A stretch of 64,000 bases of DNA, from contig CP126531.1 in NCBI GenBank assembly GCA_030167125.1, positions 2,892,578 to 2,956,577 on the forward strand. The letters are read 5' to 3'. This document shows, piece after piece, positions 18,568 through 28,504 of the stretch; the stretch's first letter is position 1; each line of letters begins with the position of its first letter. The notes beneath the pieces were generated by a model, which was given only the letters and a program-made list of their open reading frames with translations, was not told where the DNA came from and did not search any database. This DNA comes from Rhodanobacteraceae bacterium (GTDB lineage: Bacteria; Pseudomonadota; Gammaproteobacteria; Xanthomonadales; Rhodanobacteraceae). The translations under genes and the position numbers were made by a program.

Positions 18568-19332
18568 TCAAATAGTGTAGCCGCGATGGATCGCCACGAT
18601 GCCGGCGGAAAGGTTGCGCACCTGCACGCTGCGGAAACCGGCGGCCTCCATCATCGCCTTCAGCGTTTGCTGGTCCGGGTGCTTGCGGATCGATTCGGCG
18701 AGGTAGCGGTAACTGCCTTCGTCGCGCGCGACCAGCTTGCCGATGCGCGGCAGCACCTGAAACGAATGGAAGTCGTACAGTGGTTTCAGCCAATCCTGGT
18801 TGACGCGCGAAAACTCGAGGATCAACGCGCGGCCGCCGGGTTTCAGCACGCGCCGCATCTCGCGCAAAGCCATGTCCTTGTCCGTGACATTGCGCAGGCC
18901 GAAGGCGATGGTGACCGCGTCGAACGACGCGTCCGGGAATGGCAAGGCCTCGGCGTTCACCTGCGCCCAGCGCAAGCCCTGCAACATGCCGCGATCGAGC
19001 AGGCGGTCGCGGCCCACGCGCAACATCTCCGCATTGATGTCGGCAACGACGACCTCGCCCTTGTCGCCCACGCGCGGCAACAGCAGCGCGGCGATATCGC
19101 CGGTGCCGCCCGCAAGGTCGAGCACGCGATCGCCGCGGCGGATGCCCGACGTCGCCACGAAATGCCGCTTCCACAAGCGATGCACGCCGAACGACATCAG
19201 GTCGTTCATCACGTCGTACTTGCCGGCGACCGACGAGAACACTTCGCCGACAAGTTTCTGTTTTTCGGCAAGCGGCACTTCGCGGTAGCCGAAGTGGGTG
19301 GTGCCGTCGTGGGATTGCGTCTGGGTCATCAT
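18568..19332 (-). CDS. ubiE: Ubiquinone/menaquinone biosynthesis C-methyltransferase UbiE
   Basis: 254 aa. Class I SAM methyltransferase adding the C-methyl group in ubiquinone synthesis. Hallmarks are [20 protein letters not shown], the SAM loop [19 protein letters not shown] and the C-terminal [11 protein letters not shown]. Two adjacent ATGs at 19332 and 19329 are possible; no strong ribosome site separates them. It is not next to ubiJ-ubiB here, which lie 5.7 kb downstream on the other strand. Confidence 0.94.
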   Translation of the reverse strand: MMTQTQSHDGTTHFGYREVPLAEKQKLVGEVFSSVAGKYDVMNDLMSFGVHRLWKRHFVATSGIRRGDRVLDLAGGTGDIAALLLPRVGDKGEVVVADINAEMLRVGRDRLLDRGMLQGLRWAQVNAEALPFPDASFDAVTIAFGLRNVTDKDMALREMRRVLKPGGRALILEFSRVNQDWLKPLYDFHSFQVLPRIGKLVARDEGSYRYLAESIRKHPDQQTLKAMMEAAGFRSVQVRNLSAGIVAIHRGYTI

Positions 19333-19355
19333 CACATGGTAGCGCAGCTGCGACT

Positions 19356-19466
19356 CACCCCCTTCCAAGGGAAGGGGGTCGCGCCGCAGGCGCGGGGGGA
19401 TGTACTCACGCTCGGCGAAAAGCCATCCCCCTCGATCCCCCTTCGTACCGAAGGGGGAAGAAAACC
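19356..19466. repeat. ~110-bp palindromic element, copy 1
   Basis: The element has two hairpins, CCCCCTTCC-AAG-GGAAGGGGG and CCCCCTTCG-TAC-CGAAGGGGG, joined by about 60 bases including a GCGCCGC-AGG-CGCGGGGGGATGT region. The reverse complement matches the element at 27394-27505 along nearly its whole length. It occupies most of the 188-base gap between the M16 peptidase and ubiE. Confidence 0.8.
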
Positions 19467-19520
19467 CCGCCATGCGCGCGACGACCGGCGGGCGAGAGAC
19501 TACGTTCCAGGCGGCCGGGT

Positions 19521-22361
19521 TTACTTCACCGGATTGCCATCCGCATCGATCACGTGCACCTCGCCGAGGTTCAGCGCGCGCACCGGCTGCTCGATCTTCG
19601 AAAGGTCGCCCACGATCACCCAAGTCAGTTGATCCGGATGGATCACTTCCTTGGCGGCGGCTTCGACGTCCGCATCCTTCTGCGCCTCGATGCGGCCCTT
19701 CAGGGTTTGCACGTAGTCGTCCGGGCGATCGAACTTCACGATGTCCGCGACGGCCGACAGCACCGCGCGCGAAGTCTCGTACTCACCCGGCATCGAGCGG
19801 ACATCGTTGTCCTTGATCTTCTGGATTTCCTTGTCGGTGAGCGGTTTGTCGCCGATCACCGCGCGCGCTTCCTTCAGCACTTCTTCCGCGGACGGCGCGG
19901 TCTTGTCGGTCTGCACCGGCGCGTACATCAGGAACGGCCGCTGGCCGACCGCGCCGGGACTGAAGCTGAAAGCGCCGTAGGCCCAGTGCTTGTCCTCGCG
20001 CAGGTTCATGTTGAGGCGCGAGGTGAAGGTGCCGCCGAACGCGCCGTTCATGGTGCCGATCTCGAGGTGGTTGGGCGCCTTGGTCGACGGCGAAACCAGT
20101 CCCGCGATGATCACCGACTGCTGCGCACCCGGACGATTCACCAGGTACACGCTCGACTTGGCCGGATAATCGACCTTGGCGAGGTTCTTGGCCGGAACCT
20201 TCGTCGCCGGCGCTTTCCAGTCGCCGAACACCTTTTCCAGTTGCGGGATGATCGCATCCAGCGTGGTGTCGCCCGCGACCAGGATCTTCATGTTGTCCGG
20301 ACGGATGTAGTCGTGCACGAAGCCGCGCATGTCATCCGCGCCCAGTGCCTTGATCGACGCCTCGGTGCCGGAGCCGGTGAACGGAATCGCGTACGCATTG
20401 CCCTTGCCGTACAGGATCGGCGGCAGCAGACGCAGCGCGACCGCGGTCGGCTGGGTTTTTTCCTGTTCGATGCCGGCCAGCCATTGCCCGCGCAGGCGCG
20501 CGAGGTCGGCGTCGCGGAACGCGGGATTGCGCACGATGTCGGCGTACAGCGCCAGCGAATCGGCGAGGTTGGCATCGAGCGCGCTCATCCACGCGTTGCA
20601 GGTGTCGAGGTCGCAAGCGGTTGCGATGTCGGCGCCGAGTCGCTGCTTGCGCTTGGCGATTTCGACCGAGTCCAGATCTTTCGTGCCTTCATCCAGCATG
20701 CCCATCGTGAAACTGGACGTGCCGAGCTTGCGGCCCTGGTCGGCGGCGTAACCCGCATCGAACAGCGCCTCCACCTGCACCACCGGGATCGAATGGCGCT
20801 CGGCCAGCACCACTTCGATGCCGTTCTTCAATTTGCCGTGTTGCAGGGCCGGGAAGGTGAGATCGGGGAACGCCGTCACCTGCGGCACGCCCTTGCTGCG
20901 GTCGACGTCGCTCCTGGTGACCTTGTAATCACCCTTGGGCGAGAGCTGGTTGGCCGGGCGTCCCGGCATCGCGGCGCGGCCGGTTGCGGTGGCCATGTCC
21001 TTGGCATCGACCTTGCCCGGCACCACGGTGAGTGTGTAATCGCCCTTCGACAGCCACTTGTCGGCTGCGGCTTTCACCTCGGCGGGCGTCGCGGCCATCG
21101 TGATGTCGTAATCCTTTTTCCACGCGCCCGGATCGCCGCGATAGACTTGGCCTTCCGCCAGCGTCACCGCCTTGCCGGAGAAACCGCCGATCTGTTCAAG
21201 CCCGCGGATCGTGGACGCCTGGTAGGTGGTCTGCGCGCGCTGCAATTCGTCCGCGCTCGGACCGTCCTTGAGGAATTTCTGCCATTCATCGGCGATCGCG
21301 GCATCGACCTTGGCCGGGTCCACGCCCTTCTTCACGTCGACCTGCAGCATCGTCATGCTGGCCAGCTCGAAGGTCATGTTGTAGACCGACACGTCGTCGG
21401 CCAGCTTGTCCTTGTAGACGAGGCGCTGGTACAGGCGCGAGGTCTTGCTGCCGCCCAGCACCGTAGCTGCGAGATCGAGCATCAGCCGATCATTGCCGGG
21501 CATATCGAGGCCGGGCGTATTCCACTCGCGGTAGATGCGCGTCTGCGCGACTGTGTCGGTCATCGTGCCGCGGGTCGATTTCGTGTTCGGCACGGTCCAG
21601 GCCTGCGGCCGCGGCACGCGCGGACCGGCCGGAATGTCGCCGAAATACTTCATGGCCTTTTCGCGCGCCTGCGCCGGCGTGATGTCGCCGACCAGCACCA
21701 GCGTGGTGTTTGCCGCGCCGTAGTAATCCTTGAACCACTGCTTGACGGTGCCGAGCGAGGCGGCGTCCAGGTCCGCCATCGAGCCGATGGTGTCGTGGTG
21801 GTACGGATGGTTGGCCGGGAACGCGTTGGCTTGGATGTTCTCGTAGACGCGGCCGTAGGGCTGGTTCTCGTCCTGGCGCTTCTCGTTCTGCACCACGCCG
21901 CGCTGGGTATCGAGTTCCTTCTGGCCGATCGCGCCGAGCAGGTGGCCCATGCGATCGGATTCCATCCACAGCGCCATGTCCAGCGCGGTGGTAGGGACCG
22001 TTTCGAAATAATTGGTGCGGTCCAGCCAGGTCGTGCCGTTCATGCCGGTGGCGCCCACCAGTTCGAACGGCTTGAAATAGCCGTCCTTGTGGTTTTCCGA
22101 ACCCGAGAACATCAGGTGCTCGAACAGGTGCGCGAAACCGGTCTTGCCTTCGGGTTCGTAGCCGGAACCCACGTGGTACCACACGCTCACCGCCACGATC
22201 GGCGCCTTGTGGTCTTCGCTGACCACCACGGTGAGCCCGTTGGGCAAGGTGAAGCGGGTGTAGGGAATGTCGATCCTGGTGCCTGCGTCGGCGGCCTGGG
22301 CGAGTCCGCCCGCCACCGTCAAGCCAACTGCTGCGAACAACGCCAACCAGTGCGTACGCAT
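19521..22361 (-). CDS. Secreted M16 family zinc peptidase (pitrilysin-like, fused two-half form)
   Basis: 946 aa. A signal peptide covers residues 1-23. The N-terminal half holds the inverted zinc motif HLFEHLMF (HxxEH) and the downstream Glu in the [15 protein letters not shown] region. The second half is an inactive M16 repeat ([14 protein letters not shown]) with the R/Y-type closing segment. So the two halves of the clamshell are in one chain, as in pitrilysin. It probably degrades peptides in the periplasm. The start at 22361 is supported by GGGGAGGG upstream and by the signal peptide. Confidence 0.93.
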   Translation of the reverse strand: MRTHWLALFAAVGLTVAGGLAQAADAGTRIDIPYTRFTLPNGLTVVVSEDHKAPIVAVSVWYHVGSGYEPEGKTGFAHLFEHLMFSGSENHKDGYFKPFELVGATGMNGTTWLDRTNYFETVPTTALDMALWMESDRMGHLLGAIGQKELDTQRGVVQNEKRQDENQPYGRVYENIQANAFPANHPYHHDTIGSMADLDAASLGTVKQWFKDYYGAANTTLVLVGDITPAQAREKAMKYFGDIPAGPRVPRPQAWTVPNTKSTRGTMTDTVAQTRIYREWNTPGLDMPGNDRLMLDLAATVLGGSKTSRLYQRLVYKDKLADDVSVYNMTFELASMTMLQVDVKKGVDPAKVDAAIADEWQKFLKDGPSADELQRAQTTYQASTIRGLEQIGGFSGKAVTLAEGQVYRGDPGAWKKDYDITMAATPAEVKAAADKWLSKGDYTLTVVPGKVDAKDMATATGRAAMPGRPANQLSPKGDYKVTRSDVDRSKGVPQVTAFPDLTFPALQHGKLKNGIEVVLAERHSIPVVQVEALFDAGYAADQGRKLGTSSFTMGMLDEGTKDLDSVEIAKRKQRLGADIATACDLDTCNAWMSALDANLADSLALYADIVRNPAFRDADLARLRGQWLAGIEQEKTQPTAVALRLLPPILYGKGNAYAIPFTGSGTEASIKALGADDMRGFVHDYIRPDNMKILVAGDTTLDAIIPQLEKVFGDWKAPATKVPAKNLAKVDYPAKSSVYLVNRPGAQQSVIIAGLVSPSTKAPNHLEIGTMNGAFGGTFTSRLNMNLREDKHWAYGAFSFSPGAVGQRPFLMYAPVQTDKTAPSAEEVLKEARAVIGDKPLTDKEIQKIKDNDVRSMPGEYETSRAVLSAVADIVKFDRPDDYVQTLKGRIEAQKDADVEAAAKEVIHPDQLTWVIVGDLSKIEQPVRALNLGEVHVIDADGNPVK

Positions 22362-22570
22362 CTGAAGCCCTCCCCGGACGATAGAGTTGTCGCCGAACCG
22401 TAGCCTGCCCCATGGGATAAAGCAATCGGCCGAAAGGCACGGCCGAAGGCGGCGGGTTACACTCTGATTTGCTCGCATCCGTGCTCGCGGCTTCGTTGCG
22501 GGATGGACGAGTGTGCGGGTTCGCCCGTCAGCTCTACATCGGCCGTCCGTGGCCTTGTTTTGGAAATAAG

Positions 22571-23269
22571 ATGCAACGCTGCCTCGTCACCGGCGCCAAC
22601 CGCGGACTCGGGTTGGCCTTCGTCACCCAGCTGCTGGAACGTGGCGCGCGCGTGCTGGCATGCTGCCGCAATCCGGCGGAAGCCAAGGTGCTGGACGCAT
22701 TGGCCGCGGCGCACGGCGAGCGGCTGTCGATCCACGCGCTGGACGTGGCCGATCCGGCGGCCATCGACAAGCTGCCGCAGGCCGCGGCGCGGCACCTGCA
22801 ACGCGTCGATCTTTTGATCAACAACGCCGGGATCCTGGTGTCGGGCGAACGCTTCGGCAACGTCAAGGCGGAATCGCTGGCGGAAAGTTTCGCCGTGAAC
22901 GCCACGGCGCCGCTGCTGATCACGCAAGCGCTCGCACCCTTATTGGCGTTGGGCAACAAGCCGCGGGTGTTGTGCGTCACCTCGCAGCTCGCTTCGATCG
23001 CGCAGGCTTCGGGCTTCCGCACGCTGAGCTACGCGATGAGCAAGGCGGCGCTGAACATGGCCGTCAAACGGCTTGCCGCGGAACTGGCGCCGCGCGGGAT
23101 CCTGGTGCTCGCGGCGCATCCGGGCTGGGTCAGGACCGAAATGGGCGGCAGCGGCGCCACCCTGGCGCCGGCCGATTCCGCGCACGCGCTGCTGCACCTG
23201 ATCGAGCGCGCGACGACTCAGGACGCGGGCAAATTCCTGGCCTACGACGGCGCCGAACTGCCCTGGTGA
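22571..23269 (+). CDS. Short-chain dehydrogenase/reductase
   Basis: 232 aa classical SDR. The NAD(P) motif is TGANRGLG, the structural motif NNAGI, and the catalytic Ser and Tyr-Lys are in VTSQLAS and YAMSK. The C-terminus has the HPGWVRTEMGG segment typical of C-factor/CsgA-like SDRs. Substrate unknown. ATG at 22571; a weak GGAA lies upstream. The 209 bases upstream, shared with the divergent M16 gene, hold no other gene that I can see. Confidence 0.88.
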   Translation: MQRCLVTGANRGLGLAFVTQLLERGARVLACCRNPAEAKVLDALAAAHGERLSIHALDVADPAAIDKLPQAAARHLQRVDLLINNAGILVSGERFGNVKAESLAESFAVNATAPLLITQALAPLLALGNKPRVLCVTSQLASIAQASGFRTLSYAMSKAALNMAVKRLAAELAPRGILVLAAHPGWVRTEMGGSGATLAPADSAHALLHLIERATTQDAGKFLAYDGAELPW

Positions 23270-23280
23270 AGGAGTTCGGA

Positions 23281-23390
23281 GCGGCTGTTGTGGAAAGTCA
23301 GGCCATGGAAGGCCGTGGTGGAGTCTCCAGGTGCAGGATCACCCCGGCTCGCGAAAGCACTGTTCCCGCGGCGATCAGGGACGATCGCAC
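23281..23390. repeat. Double-hairpin repeat element, copy A
   Basis: The left block AGCGGCTGTTGTGGAAAGTC with hairpin GGCCATGGAAGGCC is followed after about 55 unrelated bases by GCGATCAGGGACGATCGC, a second hairpin with loop CAGGGA-type sequence. Both blocks recur in the same order and spacing at 28302-28411. It follows the SDR gene, in a 241-base gene-free stretch. Confidence 0.7.
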
Positions 23391-23468
23391 GAATAAAACG
23401 TGACGCAAGAGCACTCTTTGCAATTGCTTTCAATTCGCCGCGACCCGTGGCACACGCGATGCTTCGTT

Positions 23469-23506
23469 CCCCCTGCCGGGGCATCCCGGCGTGCTACGGC
23501 AGGGGG
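23469..23506 (+). promoter_or_regulatory. Hairpin that would sequester a ribosome binding site
   Basis: A perfect 10-bp inverted repeat CCCCCTGCCG / CGGCAGGGGG encloses 18 bases. Its right arm contains AGGGGG, the Shine-Dalgarno sequence of the small gene starting at 23511. Folding would hide the site. Confidence 0.45.
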
Positions 23507-23510
23507 CAAC

Positions 23511-23606
23511 ATGAAAACCGAAACCTTCGTTCTGCGCAGCTTGTATGCGATGACGGCCCTGGTGGTGGTGTTCGGGGTGTGCGCGTTCCTGGTCCACGCA
23601 CATTGA
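23511..23606 (+). CDS. Small single-pass membrane peptide (31 aa), hypothetical
   Basis: The reading frame encodes a basic/acidic N-terminus (MKTETFVLRS) followed by one transmembrane helix (LYAMTALVVVFGVCAFLV) and HAH at the end. The AGGGGG five bases upstream and the single clean hydrophobic helix are what support it as a gene. No homologue is known to me. It could be a small membrane regulator, or chance. Confidence 0.45.
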   Translation: MKTETFVLRSLYAMTALVVVFGVCAFLVHAH

Positions 23607-23686
23607 TTCCAGTCACGCGCAGGTAATCGCGACGCGGAACATCCGGCAGACGCCGGAGGCGACGTTGCGCGAGGCTCCAAGGTGCA

Positions 23687-23705
23687 GCGAACAGGGATGA
23701 TCGCA
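23687..23705. repeat. Partial copy of the double-hairpin repeat (right block only)
   Basis: GCGAACAGGGATGATCGCA matches the right-hand hairpin block of the elements at 23281-23390 and 28302-28411 except for one base that breaks the stem. It sits 14 bases upstream of trmL. Confidence 0.5.
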
Positions 23706-23718
23706 CCATAATGCACGG

Positions 23719-24183
23719 ATGCTGCACGTCATCCTGTTCCAACCGGAAATTCCGCCCAATACCGGCAACGTGATCCGGCTGTGCGCGAATGCCGGCGCAT
23801 CGCTGCACCTGATCCGTCCGCTCGGGTTCGAGCTGGACCACGCCAAGCTGCGCCGCGCGGGACTCGACTACCACGAGTTCGTCGACGTCCGGGCGCACGA
23901 CGATCTCGGCGCGTGCCTCGGGACGCTGCAGCGGCCGCGCGTGTTCGCCTTCACCAGCCACGCCACGCGCCGTTACACCGACGCGCGCTTCGCCGACGGC
24001 GATGCCTTCCTGTTCGGCCGCGAAACCAGCGGCCTGCCGGACGACGTGCTGGCGTCCATTCCGGAACCGCAGCGCCTGCGCCTGCCGATGCAGCCGGACA
24101 ACCGCAGCCTCAACCTCTCCAACGCGGTGGCGGTCGCGGTGTACGAGGCGTGGCGGCAACTGGGTTTTCCCGGCAGCGTCTAG
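23719..24183 (+). CDS. trmL: tRNA (cytidine(34)-2'-O)-methyltransferase TrmL
   Basis: 154 aa SPOUT methyltransferase, full length. Signatures: [16 protein letters not shown] (motif 1), [11 protein letters not shown] (motif 2) and [20 protein letters not shown] (motif 3, the SAM knot). It methylates the wobble base 2'-O of tRNA-Leu species. Its stop overlaps the stop of the convergent TMEM165-type gene by four bases, leaving no room for a terminator. Confidence 0.94.
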   Translation: MLHVILFQPEIPPNTGNVIRLCANAGASLHLIRPLGFELDHAKLRRAGLDYHEFVDVRAHDDLGACLGTLQRPRVFAFTSHATRRYTDARFADGDAFLFGRETSGLPDDVLASIPEPQRLRLPMQPDNRSLNLSNAVAVAVYEAWRQLGFPGSV

Positions 24184-24743
24184 CGCAACAAAATCCACAA
24201 CCCCAGCGCGGCGAACAGCACCGCGGCGGCGAGCCGCGTCGCGTGCAGCGGCAAGCGCGACGCAAAACGCGCGCCGAGGAACACCACCGGCACGTTCGCG
24301 ACCAGCATGCCCGCGGTGCTGCCCGCGATCACTTGCCACAGGGGCTGGTACTGCGCGCCCAGCACGACCGTCGCGACCTGCGTGCGGTCGCCGAGTTCGG
24401 CGAGGAAGAACGCGACGATGGTCGCGATGAAGACGCCGTGCGCGGGGCGCGAGGGCGCATCGAGCGGTTCGGCTTTTTCCGGCAGCAGCGCCCAGGCGGC
24501 CACCGCGAGAAACGACAATCCGATCAGCCAGCGTTGCACTGCGGGCGTCATCCAGTGCGCCAGCCACGCGCCGGCTTCGGCGGCGATCGCGTGACTCAGC
24601 AGCGACGCGGCAAGAATGCCCGCGCAGATCGGCCACGGCTTGCGGAACTTGGCCGCGAACACCAGCGAAAGCAGTTGCGTCTTGTCGCCGATCTCGGCCA
24701 GCGCAACCGCGCCGAGTGAAACCAGGAAGGCTTGCAAGGGCAT
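24180..24743 (-). CDS. TMEM165/GDT1-family cation (Mn2+) exporter
   Basis: 187 aa with six predicted membrane helices in two homologous halves. Each half carries the family motif E-(I/L)-GD-(K/R)-[13 protein letters not shown] near residue 16 and [11 protein letters not shown] in the second half. The second half is preceded by an acidic linker ([10 protein letters not shown]). Bacterial members export manganese. The riboswitch in its leader supports this directly. The start at 24743 matches family N-termini; GGAG abuts the ATG and lies at the base of a hairpin formed by GGGCCGGGT and ACCCGGCCC, so translation is probably controlled. Confidence 0.9.
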   Translation of the reverse strand: MPLQAFLVSLGAVALAEIGDKTQLLSLVFAAKFRKPWPICAGILAASLLSHAIAAEAGAWLAHWMTPAVQRWLIGLSFLAVAAWALLPEKAEPLDAPSRPAHGVFIATIVAFFLAELGDRTQVATVVLGAQYQPLWQVIAGSTAGMLVANVPVVFLGARFASRLPLHATRLAAAVLFAALGLWILLR

Positions 24744-24805
24744 CTCCGGGGCCGGGTGCAACGACAATCCGCATGTGCGACCCGGCCCGGGCGAACGCAT
24801 GCGAA

Positions 24806-24914
24806 CTGTCGGTCTCGCCGATCGTCACGATCGCTGGCGCCACGGCCTGCCGGCCGAGTGTGTTGACGCGAGCCCTTCGGCCTCATGCCGAAGGCGGCTA
24901 CTCCCCGACGGAGT
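24806..24914 (-). ncRNA. yybP-ykoY manganese riboswitch
   Basis: Read on the minus strand the leader contains the family's conserved blocks in order: CGTCGGGGAGTAGCC, a variable hairpin GCCTTCGGCATGAGGCCGA, then CAACACACTCGGC, and the closing GGCGAGACCGAC. GTCGG and CCGAC can pair as P1. The aptamer is followed by about 60 bases in which GGGCCGGGT pairs with ACCCGGCCC next to the GGAG-ATG of the exporter, a plausible translational expression platform. Known members bind Mn2+ and switch on Mn exporters. Confidence 0.92.
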
Positions 24915-24989
24915 GCGCGCAGGGTAATGGCGGGGCGCATCCGCCGCAACGCCGGGCGTTGGTTAATGGCGCGACGTTACAATCCCGGG

Positions 24990-25646
24990 ATGTCCGAACG
25001 TGAACCGAACGCCTGGATTCCCCATCCCCTGCGCAGGCTCGGCGGCCTCGCCCTCACCCTCGCGCTGAACCGCCTGCTGGCGCTCGATCCCGACGCCCGC
25101 GCCGCGATCGGCAAACTGGAAGGGCGCCGCATCGGCGTGCACCTGCGCGGTCCGGAGATCGCGTTCTCGATCGCCGCGCGCAACGGCACCTTGCAGATCG
25201 AGCCACCGCCGGGCGCCGGCAACGACGGCAGCGCCAACGACTTCGAGGTCAACGCCACACCCGGTGCGCTGCTGGCGATGGCGCTCGGCCGCGGCAATGG
25301 CGACGCGCGACCCGCGGGCAAGGTCGAGATCGCGGGCGATGCGGAACTCGCGCATCGCGTGCAGCAGCTCGCGCGCGACTACAAGCCGGATTTCGAAGCG
25401 GCGTTCGCGACCGTGTTCGGCGAAGTGGCCGGCACCGCGATCGCGCGCGCGCTGCACGACGCGGCGCAATGGATCGGCCAGGGCGCCAGGCATCTTCGCG
25501 ACGACGGCGTCGACTGGCTGCGCGACGAGGCGCGTTTGACGGTTCCGCCCGCCGAGATGAATGCGTTCCTCGACGACGTGGACGCGCTGCGCGAACGCAC
25601 CGAGCGGCTGGCCGCGCGCGTGAAGAACCTGGACCGCCGTCCATGA
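24990..25646 (+). CDS. ubiJ: Ubiquinone biosynthesis accessory factor UbiJ
   Basis: 218 aa. The N-terminal SCP2 lipid-binding domain ([37 protein letters not shown]) is followed by a helical C-terminus with a coiled-coil end ([18 protein letters not shown]), the UbiJ layout. It helps the Ubi complex handle hydrophobic intermediates. The stop overlaps the ubiB start as ATGA. TACAAT at 24978-24983 is very close to the ATG and may be a -10 for a short-leader transcript. Confidence 0.88.
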   Translation: MSEREPNAWIPHPLRRLGGLALTLALNRLLALDPDARAAIGKLEGRRIGVHLRGPEIAFSIAARNGTLQIEPPPGAGNDGSANDFEVNATPGALLAMALGRGNGDARPAGKVEIAGDAELAHRVQQLARDYKPDFEAAFATVFGEVAGTAIARALHDAAQWIGQGARHLRDDGVDWLRDEARLTVPPAEMNAFLDDVDALRERTERLAARVKNLDRRP

Positions 25647-27382
25647 CGCCGCTGCGCCTGTTGCCGCGCGTATTGCACGTGGCCGCGGTACTGGTGCGCT
25701 ATCGCATCGACGACCTGATCGACGAGGCGCACGGGATGCGCCCGTTGGGCTGGCTGCGTGCGCTGCTGCCGCGCCCGCGCAAGCAGATCGCGGCGCTGCC
25801 GCGCGGCGCGCGCCTGCGCCTCGCGCTGACCGAGCTCGGTCCGATCTGGGTCAAGGCGGGTCAGGTGTTGTCCACCCGCCGCGACCTGATTCCAGAAGAC
25901 GTCGCCGATGAACTCGCGCACCTGCAGGACCAGGTGCCGCCCTTTCCCGGCGCGATTGCGCGCGCGATCGTCGAGGAATCGCTGGGCAAGCCGATCGGCG
26001 CGTTGTACGCGAGTTTCGACGAAGTGCCGCTGGCGTCGGCGTCGATCGCGCAGGTGCATGCGGCGCGCTTGCTGCCGATATCCCGCCGCGCAGGCGACGT
26101 GCCGCGGACGAGTCCTGAAAGAATCGACGCGTCATCGTCCGCCCCGCCTGCGCACGCGCGCGAAGTCGTGGTCAAGGTGCTGCGCCCGAACGTCGCGAAG
26201 AACATCGCGCGCAATCTCGAACTGCTGGATGCGCTGGCCGGCCTGGTCGAGCGCTGGCATCCGCAGGCCGACAAGATCCGCCCGCGCGACATGTTCAACG
26301 AAGTCGCCAAGACGCTGCACAACGAGTTGAACCTGCAGAACGAGGGTGCCAACGCCAGCCTGCTGCGCCGCAATTTCGAAAACTCGGACGACTTGTACGT
26401 GCCGGAAATCTTCTGGTCGCACACCGGCGAAAAAGTGCTGACGATGGAACGCGTGCACGGCATCGCGGCCGACGACGTGGCCGCGCTCGACCAGGCCGGC
26501 ATCGACCGCCGCGTGCTGGCGGAGAAGGGCGTGCGCCTCTTCTACGAACAGGTGTTCCGCGACAACTTCTTCCACGCCGACGCGCATCCCGGCAACATCT
26601 GGGTCGATCCGACGCGCACCCGCGATCCGCGTTTCATCGCGCTGGATTTCGGGATCATGGGTTCGCTGCCGGACGAGGACCAGTACTGGCTCGCGGAAAA
26701 CTTCATCGCGATGTTCGAGCGCAATTACCGCCGCATCGCGGAGCTGCACCTCGCGGCTGGCTGGATGCCGCGCCACATCCGCGTGGACGAACTGGAAGCC
26801 GCGATCCGCACCGTGTGCGAACCGTATTTCACGCGTCCGCTTTCGGAAATTTCGCTGGCCGAAGTGGTCGCGAAACTTTTCAGCACCGCGCGCCGCTTCG
26901 AACTGACCCTGCAACCGCAATTGATCCTGTTGCAGAAAACCTTGCTGAACGTCGAAGGCCTGGGGCGCCAGCTCGATCCGCAAATCGACATCTGGTCGGT
27001 GGCGCAACCCGTGCTGAAGCGCATCGTCGCGGACCGCTACAGCCTGCGCCACGCGCTGCATGAAATGCGCAAGCGCATTCCCGAGTGGCTGCGCATCGCG
27101 CCGCTGATTCCGGAACGCGTCCACAGCGCGCTCGACAAATTGGCCGAGGGCAACGGGCCGCTGCAGTTCGGCGAGCGCGAACTGGAACACCTGCGCGTGC
27201 TGCAGCGCGAGATCCAGCGCCGCATCCTGGCCGCCGCGTTCGGCGGCGCGCTGCTGATCGGCGCCGCACTGGTGTACGCGTTGGGTCCGCACCAGCACCT
27301 CTGGCTGCCCGCGCTCATCGGCGCGATCGGGCTGGTGAGCTTCGCTGCCGCGTGGCCGTGGAAGAAGCGCGCGCAGGAATAA
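25643..27382 (+). CDS. ubiB: ADCK/UbiB-family atypical kinase for ubiquinone biosynthesis
   Basis: 579 aa. The family's KxGQ motif is in [16 protein letters not shown], the A-rich loop in [12 protein letters not shown], the nucleotide-binding Lys in VVVKVLRP (Lys178), the catalytic loop in HADAHPGN and the DFG equivalent in LDFGIMG. Two C-terminal membrane helices lie at about 525-570. It is an ATPase needed for ubiquinone synthesis. Odd feature: about 27 extra residues (145-171) separate the A-rich loop from the Lys strand, bordered in DNA by an inverted repeat; see the separate repeat entry. Confidence 0.93.
   Translation: MTPLRLLPRVLHVAAVLVRYRIDDLIDEAHGMRPLGWLRALLPRPRKQIAALPRGARLRLALTELGPIWVKAGQVLSTRRDLIPEDVADELAHLQDQVPPFPGAIARAIVEESLGKPIGALYASFDEVPLASASIAQVHAARLLPISRRAGDVPRTSPERIDASSSAPPAHAREVVVKVLRPNVAKNIARNLELLDALAGLVERWHPQADKIRPRDMFNEVAKTLHNELNLQNEGANASLLRRNFENSDDLYVPEIFWSHTGEKVLTMERVHGIAADDVAALDQAGIDRRVLAEKGVRLFYEQVFRDNFFHADAHPGNIWVDPTRTRDPRFIALDFGIMGSLPDEDQYWLAENFIAMFERNYRRIAELHLAAGWMPRHIRVDELEAAIRTVCEPYFTRPLSEISLAEVVAKLFSTARRFELTLQPQLILLQKTLLNVEGLGRQLDPQIDIWSVAQPVLKRIVADRYSLRHALHEMRKRIPEWLRIAPLIPERVHSALDKLAEGNGPLQFGERELEHLRVLQREIQRRILAAAFGGALLIGAALVYALGPHQHLWLPALIGAIGLVSFAAAWPWKKRAQE
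26088..26153. repeat. Palindrome-bounded in-frame insertion inside ubiB
   Basis: GCGCAGGC at 26088-26095 and its complement GCCTGCGC at 26146-26153 bound DNA encoding a low-complexity Ser/Pro/Arg-rich loop (residues ~149-171) between two kinase-like strands that are normally adjacent. The reading frame is kept. It looks like a short palindromic element that inserted into the gene. Confidence 0.4.
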
Positions 27383-27393
27383 CGTTCGCCCGA

Positions 27394-27505
27394 TTTTCTT
27401 CCCCCTTCGGCACGAAGGGGGAATGAGGGGGATGGTTTTTCGCGGCGTGCCATACACATCCCCCGGCGCCGCGCGCCGACCCCCTTCGCAAGCGAAGGGG
27501 GTGAG
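27394..27505. repeat. ~110-bp palindromic element, copy 2
   Basis: Opposite-orientation copy of the element at 19356-19466. It has the terminal hairpins CCCCCTTCG-GCA-CGAAGGGGG and CCCCCTTCG-CAAG-CGAAGGGGG and the shared inner GAGGGGGATGG-TTTTTCGC and CATCCCCC blocks. It fills the space between the convergent ubiB and gpmA genes, so here it may also end transcription from both sides. Confidence 0.8.
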
Positions 27506-27510
27506 AAGCA

Positions 27511-28263
27511 TCAGCAACCCGCGTTGGCTCGCCCTTGTGCTGCCACCGCCGCTTCCTTCGCGGCGATCGCGTCCGCATCGCCCAGGTAGAAGTGATTGAT
27601 GGGCTTCAGCGCCTCGTCGAACTGGTACACCAGCGGCACGCCGTTGGGGATGTTGAGGTCGGTGATGTCGGCGTCGGAGATGCCGTCGAGGTATTTCACC
27701 AGCGCGCGCATCGAATTGCCGTGCGCGGCCACCAGCACGCGCTGGCCGCTGCGGATGGCCGGCGCCAGGGTTTCGTGCCAGTACGGCAACACGCGCGCCA
27801 CCGTGTCCTTCAGGCATTCGGTCAGCGGAATCTGCGCGGGATCGAGCTTCGCGTAGCGCGGATCGTTCGCGCAGAAGTTGTCGGCGGGATCGAGCGGCGG
27901 CGGCGGCACGTCGTAGCTGCGGCGCCAGATGTGCACCTGCTCGTCGCCGTGCTTCGCGGCGATCTCGGCCTTGTTCATACCGGTCAGCGCGCCGTAGTGG
28001 CGCTCGTTCAAGCGCCAGTCGGTGAGCACCGGCAGCCACGCGCGGTCCATCGCGTCCATCACCCCCCACAGCGTGTGCACCGCGCGCGTCAGCACGGACG
28101 TGTGTGCGACGTCGAATGCGTAGCCTTCGCGCTTCAGCAGTTCGCCGGCTTCGCGCGCTTCCACGCGGCCCTGTTCGGACAGGTCGATGTCGGCCCAGCC
28201 GGTGAAGCGGTTTTCCCGGTTCCACAGCGACTGGCCGTGGCGGATCATCACGAGGGTGTGCAT
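27511..28263 (-). CDS. gpmA: 2,3-bisphosphoglycerate-dependent phosphoglycerate mutase
   Basis: 250 aa, full length. Interconverts 3- and 2-phosphoglycerate in glycolysis. [16 protein letters not shown] carries the phospho-His; [10 protein letters not shown] has the catalytic Glu and [10 protein letters not shown] the second His. The C-terminal PLVYQFDE segment is also typical. ATG at 28263. Confidence 0.95.
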   Translation of the reverse strand: MHTLVMIRHGQSLWNRENRFTGWADIDLSEQGRVEAREAGELLKREGYAFDVAHTSVLTRAVHTLWGVMDAMDRAWLPVLTDWRLNERHYGALTGMNKAEIAAKHGDEQVHIWRRSYDVPPPPLDPADNFCANDPRYAKLDPAQIPLTECLKDTVARVLPYWHETLAPAIRSGQRVLVAAHGNSMRALVKYLDGISDADITDLNIPNGVPLVYQFDEALKPINHFYLGDADAIAAKEAAVAAQGRANAGC

Positions 28264-28301
28264 GGCATGGGCTCATTCGTGAAAACGACACATTCTAACG
28301 A

Positions 28302-28411
28302 AGCGGCTGTCGTGGAAAGTCAGGCCAGGGATGGCCGTTGTGGTGCTGGTTGACCGAAAGCGTGTGAATCTGCGGTCCGGCTTCATGGGGCAGCGATCAG
28401 GGATGATCGCA
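28302..28411. repeat. Double-hairpin repeat element, copy B
   Basis: AGCGGCTGTCGTGGAAAGTC followed by hairpin GGCCAGGGATGGCC, then about 60 unrelated bases, then hairpin GCGATCAGGGATGATCGC. Same order and near-identical spacing as 23281-23390. It lies between the divergent gpmA and lipoprotein genes, hence in their promoter region. Confidence 0.7.
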
Positions 28412-28504
28412 TGACATGTGTCATGGCTCTTTCGGCCTATTGTCGACACCACAATAGTCAGGCACGATCGCTGCTGGACAAAGCGCACCGCGCAGGAGGT
28501 TTCC

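Noticed and set aside
23494..24843. A 449-codon minus-strand frame across trmL and the exporter
   Set aside because: It is antisense to trmL, out of frame with the exporter, and covers the riboswitch; composition is that of shadow sequence.
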